Source: Serratia quinivorans
Lineage (GTDB): Bacteria; Pseudomonadota; Gammaproteobacteria; Enterobacterales; Enterobacteriaceae
Direction: 5' to 3'
Assembly: GCA_900457075.1 (NCBI GenBank)
Contig: UGYN01000002.1
Location: 1,240,001-1,304,000 of the forward strand
DNA: 64,000 nucleotides
Position numbers and translations under genes: made by a program. The notes under the pieces are model-generated. The model was not told the DNA's origin. It was given only the letters and a program-made list of their open reading frames with translations, and did not search any database. This document shows, in pieces, positions 19,201-27,369 of this stretch (position 1 is the first letter of the stretch; each line of letters begins with the position of its first letter).

Positions 19201-19343
19201 CCTTTATCAGCATGGGGCTGAAACTGCCGCACATTCGGCAGGTGGCCGCACAGCTCAACGACGCCTTCGGCACCCGTCTGCCACCCACGCTGCTGATCCC
19301 CTGCAAAAATGCCCGGGAGGTCGCAGCGCTACTGGCGCGTTAA
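16248..19343 (+). CDS. NRPS Cy-A protein (likely threonine-activating) with degenerate PCP tail
   Basis: A 1031-residue protein. The Cy domain (1 to ~430) has DALILDGQG at the DxxxxDxxS site (Asp141, Asp146, Gly149 instead of Ser). The adenylation domain (~460-945) is complete: SGTTGKPK (590-597), GGPTET, RTGDQGYY, GYVKIRGVRV and the NGKTDR lysine near 926. By analogy with VibF it activates L-Thr, which gives a methyl-oxazoline; the substrate code was not computed. The C-terminal ~70 residues look like a PCP, but FFDLGGHSL is replaced by FISMGLKLP, with no Ser to modify. The amino acid must therefore be loaded on the PCP of the partner encoded at 8922-11846. The ribosome site AGGGAAA precedes the ATG. 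Confidence 0.85.
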   Translation: METPLTTLQQAYLLGRSEQWPLGGVAMHDFREYHGLRLDLARLETRLRELVQHYAALRTCIDPQRFTQHVRPEATLNLDRQDLRALDHQAAQQRLADLREQYSHQRHDPAQPLWRIVAIQLPEMQDEAGNPYDSVIFTSFDALILDGQGISSVIARLFDDATLPPIAPTSPPAIATAEQRQADAAYWQTKLQDITTPSALPWRTPLANIKSSRYRRANLTLPREVLKQFSRLGSAHALLRNSSLSALILDTLAQWTTDGELCVGVPVAFPAADGSLSNASTFVAVRYTRLGGSFVSRAQALQDDVLGALDHLTFSGVDLARQLQSHSQGSPALPVILTNCLGWETLPANAPVRYFDGVTQTPQVAIDIRLTQDADKNLLLCVDYAEQALDGEQVQAMLDALQRRVMLMCQQAELEIAPSQFIDYRHYRHNHDEASFSASPYLAQLAERLFNDPQPRPALICDQQTLTYPQLGEQVAAVMANLQQRGLGPGSVLALYLARSPEHVTISLACALLGIIWVPIDINSPPERTAYLLTNCRPDLVVQRGELETPNGVTPAELLAPSASHAALPDRQTLTERSASSEASYYLYTSGTTGKPKCVVLNNRATANVIGQTLQRWAVTADDVMISVTPPHHDMSMFDLFGSLSAGATLVLPAPHQEKDAISWNQLVERHRVSLWCSVPAILEMLLTCKTEGSLRSLRLVAQGGDYIKPATVQQLRGLRPDISLFSLGGPTETTIWSIWHPIAPQDTGTVPYGQPLPANQYFICHDDGSHCPTGVIGRIHTAGVNLALGYLEDGDLKQHDFVTLEGPDGQPLRAFRTGDQGYYRADGNILFASRVNGYVKIRGVRVSLPEIEDVLRGHEAILDIVVVDYPGGDNGEATLGAMYLTHNGEPLSLAAIRAFSTGYLPCTHIPTRFIHAEALPLSGNGKTDRHRIRAAFSAERAAPGLNACAAPLPGTAPANSGKILAIYLQTIGATPRPEWGDETAFISMGLKLPHIRQVAAQLNDAFGTRLPPTLLIPCKNAREVAALLAR

Positions 19344-19352
19344 CACTGTTTA

Positions 19353-19381
19353 AACATAGGGGCGCTGCATGCTGCGCCCTC
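19353..19381. terminator. GC-rich palindrome after the Cy-A gene
   Basis: GGGGCGCTGCA followed by TGCTGCGCCC forms a strong hairpin between the convergent Cy-A gene and VibH-like gene. It closely resembles the palindrome after proA at 28946. Confidence 0.5.
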
Positions 19382-19437
19382 TCACATCACCCAAGGGTAA
19401 ATCGGGTCGAACGTGTTCGACCCCTACCTGCTCGGCA

Positions 19438-20784
19438 TCAGGCGGGCACCGCCACCAGTTCACCGACCGCTGTCTCCAACGCCTCTTCCTGCAACGCACG
19501 CAGTAAAAACTCCTGCAGGGCATTGCCGTAGTCGGCAACCCCAGCCGTGGGGAACTGCTGCACGTAAATATCAATATCCAGATACAGATCGCCGGCATCA
19601 GTGCGGCCACGGAAGGTCAGGTTAGCGCCGTCGCCAGATCCGCCGGCCAGTACCCGCCGCGTGCTGGTGCAACCGCTGAAACCGGCCGGATCAAACGGCT
19701 GAACGTTGATAAACGGAGAGATAAACAAACGCGAAGCCGGCGTCACGCCGCGATCGGCAGCAATCTGCCGCAAGCGATAACCGGCGTGACTGCGCAGCTC
19801 GCGCAGCCTCTGCGCCATGTCTGACAGAAAACGCCCCAGCGTCTCCTCCCCGCGCAGTGATACCAACAACGGCAGCGTATTGACCGCCAGCGCCGGAGTA
19901 TTGGTCGCCTGGCTGCTGCGGCGGTTCATCACCGGCATCCATAGGGTGCGCGTATCGCCTTTATCATGCGGCAACGGCGGTAAAGTAAAGAACAGCCAGG
20001 CGGCGGACAGTGCCAGCAGCAGATCGGGCCAGCCAATACCGCTGCGTTCCGACAGCTCACGCAACCGCGACGAAATCTCTTCCGGCAGAGCCGTGCTGGT
20101 GCTCAGGCATTTCACGCCGTACTCCCGGCCGCCTTTGCGCACCGTCGGCAAGGTCTGTGACGGCGGCAGATAGTTCTGCCAAAAAAGCCGATCCTTTGAG
20201 CAACGTTCAGAAGCGGCATAGGCCAGTTCATGATGCTGGAAAGCGCTGAAGCTGCCCAGAGCCTGCCCCACTGCGCCGTTGCCAAGGAAATGCGCGTATA
20301 GCGTGGCGCAGCGGTGTTCGACCAACGCCATACCGAAGCCATCGATCACAATATGATGGGTCCGCAGGTACCAGAGGTAGCGCGACGGCTCCAGTTTGAT
20401 CAGCCATACGACCGCCACCGGTTCGCTGCGTAAATCTATTGGTCGTTCGACATCCGCCTGCATCAGCCGCATCGCCGCCTGATAAGGATCGGACTGCGCC
20501 TGCAGATCAATTTGCTGCAAGGCCGGCACCGATTGAGGGTCGTAACGCTGCAGCGGCGGGCTATCGCCAGTAGCGGCGCTAAACCGCAAGGCAAACGCCT
20601 GCGTTTCCGCCATGGTGAGCGTGATTGCCCGAGCCAGCGCCCGCTCATCCACCGCACCACGGAGTTCGGTGACGTGGGCGACGGTGGAAAAGGGCTGCCT
20701 GGGGTGCAAGGTAAATTCGTCCCAGAAGTCTAACTGCGCCGGTGTCAGCGGCAGCCATTCAGTAGCTAAAACAGTTCCCGACAT
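19438..20784 (-). CDS. Stand-alone condensation protein (VibH-like)
   Basis: A 448-residue free-standing NRPS condensation domain. The start at 20784 (MSGTVLATEW) follows an AAGGTAGG ribosome site; an upstream in-frame ATG at 20835 has none. The catalytic motif is HHIVIDGF (HHxxxDG intact), and the C-domain start WLPLTPAQLDFWDEF is typical. VibH in vibriobactin synthesis joins carrier-bound 2,3-dihydroxybenzoate to a small soluble diamine. The serratiochelin route, as I recall it, uses 1,3-diaminopropane in this step. Being next to a VibF-like set makes the same reaction likely here. The gene is divergent from the binding-protein gene, with a perfect Fur box between. Confidence 0.8.
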   Translation of the reverse strand: MSGTVLATEWLPLTPAQLDFWDEFTLHPRQPFSTVAHVTELRGAVDERALARAITLTMAETQAFALRFSAATGDSPPLQRYDPQSVPALQQIDLQAQSDPYQAAMRLMQADVERPIDLRSEPVAVVWLIKLEPSRYLWYLRTHHIVIDGFGMALVEHRCATLYAHFLGNGAVGQALGSFSAFQHHELAYAASERCSKDRLFWQNYLPPSQTLPTVRKGGREYGVKCLSTSTALPEEISSRLRELSERSGIGWPDLLLALSAAWLFFTLPPLPHDKGDTRTLWMPVMNRRSSQATNTPALAVNTLPLLVSLRGEETLGRFLSDMAQRLRELRSHAGYRLRQIAADRGVTPASRLFISPFINVQPFDPAGFSGCTSTRRVLAGGSGDGANLTFRGRTDAGDLYLDIDIYVQQFPTAGVADYGNALQEFLLRALQEEALETAVGELVAVPA

Positions 20785-21044
20785 GTTACCTACCTTTGAA
20801 AAGCCATAAACAAATGTTGAAACAACACAAGCCAAAACCCCGCCGCCGCAAATTACGTTTGATAGCGGCCAAAGCGGGATGAATGCTGGGCACGGCTGGG
20901 CGACCCGTTGGCAGACTGCCCGGCGTGTTCCTGCTTATTGTGGTTGGCGTGCCTGACCTCCCTGGTTCAGGTAAAAACGAGACGGCGTGGGCCACTAAAA
21001 ACAACGGCCACAGCGCACTGAAGATGTTTCGATTCAGTTACAAA

Positions 21045-21077
21045 TGAAAATGATAATAACACTTATTATCATTTTCA
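21045..21077. promoter_or_regulatory. Perfect Fur-type palindrome
   Basis: A perfect 15-bp inverted repeat (TGAAAATGATAATAA / TTATTATCATTTTCA) spaced by 3 bases, holding GATAAT and ATTATC half-sites. It lies about 260 bases before the VibH-like gene and about 190 before the binding-protein gene, so iron control of either or both is expected. Confidence 0.75.
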
Positions 21078-21270
21078 TGAATATAGAACAACCTGTTCAT
21101 ACCGCAAACTTGCCTGACCAACCGGAGCATGACGAAGCAGCAGATCGGGAGAGAACTCTCATCCCCCAGTTCCCATATCTGCTATCAATCACTTATATTT
21201 AATTTGAGGGCTGCCTGAATGCCAATGCGGCGGCAGTGTCCTCAATCAACCTGAGGGAGCCATCCATTTT

Positions 21271-22869
21271 ATGCGTTTAAAACCAAGCACTATGGGTCTG
21301 TTATTAGCGGGAACCGGCCTGTTGACGGCGGGCCATGCCCTGGCCGCCAGCGATACCCTGGTCTACTGCACCGTGGCCTCGCCGGAGTCTTTCAACCCGC
21401 AGCTGTCGAGCTCCGGAACCACTTTTATCGCCACCTCACAGGTGTTGTACAACCGCCTGCTGACGCTGCGTGAAAGCGATAAAACCCCCGCTCCCTCACT
21501 GGCGACCGAGTGGACCATCAGCCCGGACGGCAAGACCTACACCTTTACGCTGCGCAAGGGCGTGAAATTCAACAGCAACAAGTTCTTCACCCCAACGCGT
21601 GACTTCAACGCCGAGGACGTGGTGTTCACCGTGATGCGCCAAAAAGATGCCAATAATCCGTATCACAAGGTGTCCGGCGGCAACTACGAGTACTTTACCG
21701 ACACCGGGCTGGACAAACTGATCACCAAAGTGGAGGCGGTGGATAACGACCACGTACGCTTTACGCTGAGCCAGCCTAACGCCGCCTTCCTGGCGGACTG
21801 GACCATGGACTTCGCTTCGATCCTTTCCGCTGAATATGCCGATGCCATGCTGAAAAAAGGCACGCCGGAGAACGTCGATAACTGGCCTATCGGTACCGGT
21901 CCGTTCGCGCTGCAACAGTACAAACAGGATTCACTGATCCGCTACATCGCCAACCCGCATTACTGGCAGGGCGAAGTGGCCAGCAAGCACCTGATCTTCT
22001 CCATCACGCCAAACCCGGAAACCCGGCTGGCGAAGCTGAAAACCAACGAGTGCCAGATTATCCCTGCCCCGCTGGCAGAACAGTTTGACGCCATCAAGAG
22101 CGACAAAAACCTGCAGCTGCACAGTATCGACGGCCTGAACGTCGGCTATCTGGCATTCAACACCCAGAAGAAGCCGTTTGATAACGTGCTGGTGCGCCAG
22201 GCGCTAAGCTACGCGGTGGACAAAAAGGCCATCGTCGCGGCGGTGTTTAAAGAAAGTGGCACCACGGCCAACTCGATACTGCCGCCGGGCATGCTGGGCT
22301 ACAACGACAAGCTGCCGGAATACGCCTATGATCCGCAGAAGGCGCGGGATCTGCTGAAACAGGCCGGGCTGGAAAAAGGCTTTGAGACCGACATTTGGTC
22401 GATGCCGGTAGCCCGCCCTTACAACCCTAACTCACGCCGCATCGCCCAGATGATCCAAAACGACTGGGCAAAAGTGGGCGTGAAGGCCAAAATCGTCACC
22501 TGGGAATGGGGCCAGTACCTGGCCGGGCTGCGCAAAGGGGAACAGCAGAGCGCGTTGTACGGCTGGATGTCGGATAACGGCGACCCGGACAACTTCGCCA
22601 CGCTGCTCAACTGCGCCGGCGTGCAGACCGGTGCCAATGCGGCCCGCTGGTGCGACAGCAGCTATGACAAGCTGATCCAGCAGGCAATTTCGGTCAGCGC
22701 CCCGGCCGAACGCGCCAAGCTTTACCAGCAGGCGCAGGTGATTTTTGCCAAACAGCTCCCACTGCTGCCATTGGCTAACGGCAAAGTGTTCTACGCCACC
22801 CGCAGCAACGTCAGCGGCTATGTGGTTGACGTTAACGGCAGTGACTTCGCCAAAGCCAAGGCTAACTGA
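21271..22869 (+). CDS. ABC transporter periplasmic peptide-binding protein (DppA/SapA type)
   Basis: A 532-residue secreted solute-binding protein of family 5 (cluster C), with a signal peptide ending near residue 25 (GHALA). Typical motifs are LVYCTVASPESFNPQ at the N-terminus, ATEWTISPDGKTYTFTLRKGVKF (a core family segment), and the CAGVQTGANAARWCD region with two Cys as in DppA. Family members bind dipeptides, oligopeptides, haem or nickel chelates. No permease or ATPase genes follow; a terminator comes right after. It may share a membrane complex encoded elsewhere. The Fur box upstream raises the possibility of haem or siderophore binding, but this is inference. Confidence 0.78.
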   Translation: MRLKPSTMGLLLAGTGLLTAGHALAASDTLVYCTVASPESFNPQLSSSGTTFIATSQVLYNRLLTLRESDKTPAPSLATEWTISPDGKTYTFTLRKGVKFNSNKFFTPTRDFNAEDVVFTVMRQKDANNPYHKVSGGNYEYFTDTGLDKLITKVEAVDNDHVRFTLSQPNAAFLADWTMDFASILSAEYADAMLKKGTPENVDNWPIGTGPFALQQYKQDSLIRYIANPHYWQGEVASKHLIFSITPNPETRLAKLKTNECQIIPAPLAEQFDAIKSDKNLQLHSIDGLNVGYLAFNTQKKPFDNVLVRQALSYAVDKKAIVAAVFKESGTTANSILPPGMLGYNDKLPEYAYDPQKARDLLKQAGLEKGFETDIWSMPVARPYNPNSRRIAQMIQNDWAKVGVKAKIVTWEWGQYLAGLRKGEQQSALYGWMSDNGDPDNFATLLNCAGVQTGANAARWCDSSYDKLIQQAISVSAPAERAKLYQQAQVIFAKQLPLLPLANGKVFYATRSNVSGYVVDVNGSDFAKAKAN

Positions 22870-22879
22870 GTCACAACAC

Positions 22880-22909
22880 GCGCCGGATGATTTTCACATC
22901 CGGCGCTTT
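22880..22909 (+). terminator. Terminator after the binding-protein gene
   Basis: Stem GCGCCGGAT / ATCCGGCGC (9 bp) followed by TTT, 11 bases after the stop codon. Confidence 0.75.
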
Positions 22910-22971
22910 CCTCCTCTGTAACATTTGGTTACTCTCATCAGCACTGTGATTTAACATTCAAAGGCAACCCG

Positions 22972-23513
22972 GTGCAGAACTCTTATATGCCGATGCAGAT
23001 CCGTCTGCACTGGCTGGTGGCGATCCTGTTGATCATCACTTGCACGACGATTGAGCTAAGAGGATTTACCATACCGGGCACCCCGTTATGGTACGTGTTG
23101 GTGGTGACCCACTTCAGCTGGTGGGGTGACGGTCTTTGTATTGATGATCGCCCGTCTATTCCTGCGCTGGCGCCACACCAGCCCTGCCATCAACCCGAAA
23201 ACCGGCTAAATGGCAAACCGGCGCGGCGCATCTGGTGCACAGCCTGATTTATCTGTTGCTGCTGACGCTGCCAGTGTTGGGGGTTTATTCCCGCTATCTG
23301 GGCGGTAACGAGTGGTTTCTGTTTGGCCTGCCGATGCCCTTTGCCGAGGTCGCCGATCGGCCGCAGGCGCGGATGATTATCGGCTGGCACAAGACGCTGG
23401 CGGCCTTCGGTTATTGGCTGATTGGGCTGCATGCCGCCGCCGCGCTGTTCCATCACTATATCGTTAAGGACAATGCGCTGGTGCGCATGCTTCCGTGGCT
23501 GAAAAAGCCTTAG
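22972..23513 (+). pseudogene. Cytochrome b561 (CybB-like), broken by two single-base insertions
   Basis: The gene encodes a ~175-residue di-haem cytochrome b561 of the inner membrane (quinol oxidation, electron transfer) when read through two frame changes. The first part (MQIRLHWLVAILL ... THFSW) is in the frame of base 22972. At about 23122 one extra base (TGGTGGGG) shifts it; the expected SWGVTVFVLMIARLFL is in the next frame. Near 23208 a second extra base (ACCGGCTAAA) shifts it again; AKWQTGAAHLVHSLIYL then runs in the third frame to 23513. Removing one base at each place restores the whole family sequence with its four haem His (RLHW, THFS, VHSL, GWHK). It is either a real pseudogene or two sequencing errors. 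Confidence 0.8.
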
Positions 23514-23556
23514 CTATAGGTGACAATACCAACAGTGTAATAATAAGCATGTATAT

Positions 23557-23596
23557 ATAAGCCAATAGATATAATCCATTGGCTTATTATTTTTAT
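23557..23596 (+). terminator. Terminator after the cytochrome b561 gene
   Basis: A perfect 10-bp stem (ATAAGCCAAT / ATTGGCTTAT) with an 11-nt loop, followed by a T-rich run. Confidence 0.75.
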
Positions 23597-23896
23597 AGTT
23601 TATGACTATTAAAAATAAATTTATATCCGGCGATTTGTATCTATTCCAGTTATTGACTAAGGTTATTCATACAAATCATAAGCCCATGGGCTGACGAAGA
23701 TCCGCAACCAATATTATTAACCACTGATTATATTCATCTTAAAAAACGCCAGTTATTTTTCGGGAGAGCGGTGTCATGCCCTGTGGCAACACAAGGCGAT
23801 GCCGTGCCCTCATGATTTCATTAATTAAATTCCATCGGCTACACACACGGGAAAGTTAATATTACTTTTCCAAACATAAAAGTCAGGAGCAAAGTA
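23597..23896. other. Intergenic stretch without a clear gene
   Basis: About 300 AT-rich bases with no supported ORF or RNA. The final part holds an AGTCAGGAGC ribosome site for the next gene. Confidence 0.4.
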
Positions 23897-24436
23897 ATGA
23901 AAATAATAACTGGCGTTATTTTACCTACCGTTGCCGCCATCGCGATGGCCGGCATGGCGCACGCAGCAGACAGCAAACAACCGGTGACCGGCAAAGAGAC
24001 GGTTACCCTGGAACACGTGCATGCCGTGCAGGAGAATGGCAGCCCCGCGCCACAACACGACGCGGCCTGTATGAAGGAGCTTTCTATGCCGACGTCCAAG
24101 TATGTCGGGATGAAAGTCACCAGCGAATACACCGTTAACCCCAGCTCGATGATGATGTCCGCGAAATCTATGCTGCCCTCCCCGATGGCCACGCAACCGC
24201 TGGAGTTGACGGTTGATTTATCCCCACTCGGTCTTGAAGGGGTTTATGCCTTTGGTGCCTTCAAACCCAATGTTCTGCCGCAGGACTATGTTTATTTCAC
24301 CATCGGCAAGGATTTTAAAAACCCCGTTAGTACCTTTATGATTATTAATAAAGGGAAGGAATACAATTGCGTTATTTCCAGCTCAAACAAGGCGATGAGT
24401 AAAGAGGAACGTAAACACCTTATGGTTAAGAAATAA
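23897..24436 (+). CDS. Secreted protein of unknown function
   Basis: A 179-residue exported protein; the signal peptide ends near residue 23 (GMAHA). The mature part has a single Cys early (AACMKEL) and one late (EYNCVIS), possibly a disulfide pair, and a beta-rich middle (LELTVDLSPLGLEG, YVYFTIGKDF). It is well made as a gene: AGGAG site 9 bases upstream and a strong terminator after it. I do not recognise the family. It lies between a broken cytochrome gene and an XRE regulator. Confidence 0.6.
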   Translation: MKIITGVILPTVAAIAMAGMAHAADSKQPVTGKETVTLEHVHAVQENGSPAPQHDAACMKELSMPTSKYVGMKVTSEYTVNPSSMMMSAKSMLPSPMATQPLELTVDLSPLGLEGVYAFGAFKPNVLPQDYVYFTIGKDFKNPVSTFMIINKGKEYNCVISSSNKAMSKEERKHLMVKK

Positions 24437-24461
24437 TTTAGAATATGTATTAAATAATAAT

Positions 24462-24497
24462 GGGGGTTGCGGATAGCATTCCACTACCGCGGCCCCC
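24462..24497 (+). terminator. Terminator after the secreted-protein gene
   Basis: An 11-bp stem (GGGGGTTGCGG / CCGCGGCCCCC, two G-U pairs in RNA) with a 14-nt loop lies 25 bases after the stop. Confidence 0.65.
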
Positions 24498-24642
24498 TTA
24501 CTTAATAAGACGATAACGTCCGCCAGGTACCAGCCGCGTTTATCCATAATGATTAATCATCCTTGTTAACTTATTGCTCAACAATCCCTTTTTGGGATAA
24601 TGGCAGATATTCGATTTTAGGATATCACTCGCGGAAAACGCC

Positions 24643-24873
24643 ATGACTTCAGTTTATTCAACCGAGTATCAATTAGTTATAAGAATACTTCGGGATGCTC
24701 GCATAGAAAAAGGCATCACTCAGGCCAAACTGGCCGAAGCACTGGGTCGCCCGCAGTCGTTTATCGCCAAGGTTGAGAACGGCGAGCGCAAACTCGATGT
24801 GGTGGAGTTTGCTCTGATCGCTCGTTTGCTTGGAGTTGATGCCGGGGCTGTTATGGGGATAATTAGCATATAG
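24643..24873 (+). CDS. XRE-family helix-turn-helix regulator (small)
   Basis: A 76-residue protein made almost only of a Cro/CI-type HTH domain: RDARIEKGITQAKLAEALG, then PQSFIAKVENGERKLDVVE, then an extra helix ending at AVMGIISI. Such proteins are DNA-binding repressors, often of restriction-modification or mobile-element genes. It is convergent with the retron operon and ends about 100 bases from it. Its base composition is nearer to the chromosome average than to the AT-rich retron island, so it may belong to the host flank. The target is unknown. Confidence 0.7.
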   Translation: MTSVYSTEYQLVIRILRDARIEKGITQAKLAEALGRPQSFIAKVENGERKLDVVEFALIARLLGVDAGAVMGIISI

Positions 24874-25023
24874 AATAGAATGATCCGATTAACTATAGTT
24901 TTTTATGAAATATTTAGGCACAACTTCAACATTAGAAAAATATCAGTTACCTTTTTAAAATATGCCTCGCTAATTATAAATCCCCATTCATTACTTTCAC
25001 AGCTAATGAACTCTCTCTCAATA

Positions 25024-25756
25024 TTATATCACGAGTAGTCTGGAAAAAACTAGGATTCCCCGACTCCATCGTATAACTAAATTTTTAAAAGTCGTAATAT
25101 CATCATTTTTTCTAAAAGAAGAAAAAGCCCTTTCAAAATCACGAAAAATTTCAATTCTAGCTAACTTCAATCTTTCACAGTTCAAATTGAAAATATCAAT
25201 AGTTTTTTTCAACCAGCACTTCTGTGGATTCATATGCATTATTATTTATATTGATATCATTACAATATCTAGAGTTGGGTTTTATTTCCCCAGTAGCTCT
25301 TAAGAAGACAAAAAAATGATGTCCATGAGGTATATCAAGAGGAAATAACAATCTTCCCAACCAGTTTTTGTCGACAATATTATTTATAGTTTCATAATGT
25401 TCCTTATAAGCATCACAACTTAAATTTCTAGGTAAATCGAATTTATCTTTTAAATTAGAACCACCGAGGCATACACCTAAAAGGTTGTCCCAATCTAAGT
25501 GCCAATTATCCACATGAACATCGCAACCAGACTTTGATTTAAAGTGCTCAATCCTTCTTTCAAATACAATATTTGGAGGTAAAGAAACCTCGCAATATGC
25601 GCACAAATCAAATTGGTCCCTAAATATTATATTTTTTATGTTTTTATACACTTCACCTTGCTGATAATCTTTAAACTCATCCCAAGATCCAGTGGGATGC
25701 AAATTTTTATAATTTAAAAAAACAACATGTTCAATAGATTTACTTATCTTTATCAA
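25024..25756 (-). pseudogene. ptuB: PtuB-like HNH endonuclease of the retron, frameshifted
   Basis: HNH nuclease with zinc-type Cys pair CAYC near residues 52-55, the catalytic IEHFKSK segment and HLDWDNLLGVC, as in Septu PtuB and retron-associated HNH proteins. The first frame gives 186 residues and stops at 25196. At about 25202-25210 the sequence is GAAAAAAAC; with six A's instead of seven the reading goes on as VEKTIDIFNLNCERLKLAR to 25024, giving about 243 residues. A further shift near 25085 is possible (the third frame reads ESGNPSFFQTTRDIIL, to 24974). The start overlaps the end of the ATPase gene by 17 bases. With PtuA it would be the toxic effector that cuts nucleic acid after phage triggering. 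Whether it works depends on the extra A being real. Confidence 0.72.
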
Positions 25757-27369
25757 AATCCCTCTCCCACTCTCTATTTTCTACATAAAGCTGCAACTCC
25801 ACAAGGACGTCATAGTCTCTACCAAAATGCTTTGACAGCTCGTCGTTAAGAAATTCAGCCCTGGCTCCTTTATACTCATCGGAATACACTAGGTTCTTAT
25901 ACTCTTCTAACTTTTGAGTAAACTCATCATCAGAGGGACGGTCTGACACTTCAAATAAGTTCCTTAGTACCCATGATGATAAGGCTCCCCTAGTACCTTT
26001 AGGAGCTTTGGCTTTATATCCATTTTTAAGGAGATATATATTGCTACCATCTATTGTGTGGCATACTTGTGGACTATGTGTGGTAACAATAAACTGTATA
26101 TTTTTAAATGTATTTTGCAGACTTTTAATTATTTTCTGTTGCCAAGATGGATGCAAGTGTAGATCTATCTCATCAATTAAAACAACACCGGTTCCCAAAA
26201 GTGGGTTTTCTAGACTTGGATTTAATAATGTTAACCTTCTAGCTATATCTGCAACTAATGCTAAAATTGTTTTTTTCACCTTGCGATAATTGCAATACAC
26301 TTAGTGAAACACCATCTTTACTGATCAATAAATCCAAAGGAGAACGCTGTAATTTTAAATCGCTAAACCCCGGTAAAAACGAATAAATAGCGTCTTCCAC
26401 CGTAGTTAGCGTCTTACTACTTATATTATAGTAATTATTTAATTTATTTTTCAAATTTATTATTATTTTATTGTGCTGTTCTATTAATGCCTTACTTGCA
26501 TCAGAGTTCGGGCTTTCAGATATCAAGGCTTTTAAAAGAGGGTTATCCAACTCTTTCTCTTTATTTCTAATTTCAGCTTTAAGAAGCCTAATATCAGAAT
26601 TATCAGAGTTTTCAACTTCGATAAGCTCTTTTACCCACCGAAAGAAAAGTCTAAAGTCTGCCTTCCCAGTAAGGCTTTTACTATATCCTTTAAACTTATC
26701 CCAAGTTTGTATTTCTTTTATTTCATCCGAATTTTCTATATCTTTAGTCGTTACATCATTAGCTCTTTCAACTGTATAAACGGCCAGTAATGGATAATTG
26801 AAATTTGGCTCAACAGTATTAGCCATCCTAAATAGTTGCCCTAACTCATTTATTCCAGAATAATTACTTTTCCCCTTATTATCATCAGTTAGATTGTCTT
26901 GTCCTATAGTCATGGGAAAATCTATATCTTTATATGTATAGACTAAGTTTATTCTTGAATATTCCTTATCTTTTTTTATTTCATATCTCTCAATAAGGTC
27001 TCCATTATGTGAGCGAGTAGAAAGACGTGAAACCACATGTGTCATACACTTTTGAATCGCGTCAAGAATTGTAGATTTCCCCGAGCCATTATTCCCGACG
27101 AAAATAGTTATTTTTTCTTTCAAAGAAAAATCCAAAGTGATATCTTCAAACCCTTTATAGTTTTCCAATTGTATTTTTCTTATGCCAAACTGCCCATCAA
27201 CCATATTTTTAATACACAAACCTCTATAAAGTTCAGCTTTATGACTGTCAACATCATCTACACCATGTCCTTCATTATAAATTTTATACAATTGATATGA
27301 TGAAGCGAAATCTCCGCCTTCAGACTTGCGAATAAACTTCCTAATATTGCTATTTACTTTTTTTTCCAT
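25740..27369 (-). pseudogene. ptuA: PtuA-like ATPase of the retron, frameshifted
   Basis: SMC/ABC-type ATPase. The start ATG follows the RT stop codon directly. An N-terminal Sel1-like stretch (~20-52, YQLYKIYNEGHG) precedes Walker A (GNNGSGKST, 92-100). A coiled middle part with Lys/Glu-rich helices follows (~255-300). The ABC signature LSQGEK is at 361-366. There the frame breaks: GAAAAAAAC has one A too many, giving a stop at 26239. In the next frame EKTILALVADIARR continues with Walker B GVVLIDEIDLHLHP and the switch His motif VTTHSPQV, to 25740. The restored length is about 542 residues, normal for PtuA. In the known Ec78/Ec83-type retrons PtuA and PtuB form the effector complex. The gene is marked as broken because no simple −1 slip gives the right frame. 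Confidence 0.78.

Noticed and set aside
25202..26279. Programmed −1 frameshift at A-AAA-AAC in the retron effector genes
   Set aside because: The heptamer fits the −1 rule, but the −1 frame gives an early stop in both genes; the conserved proteins lie in the +1 frame.
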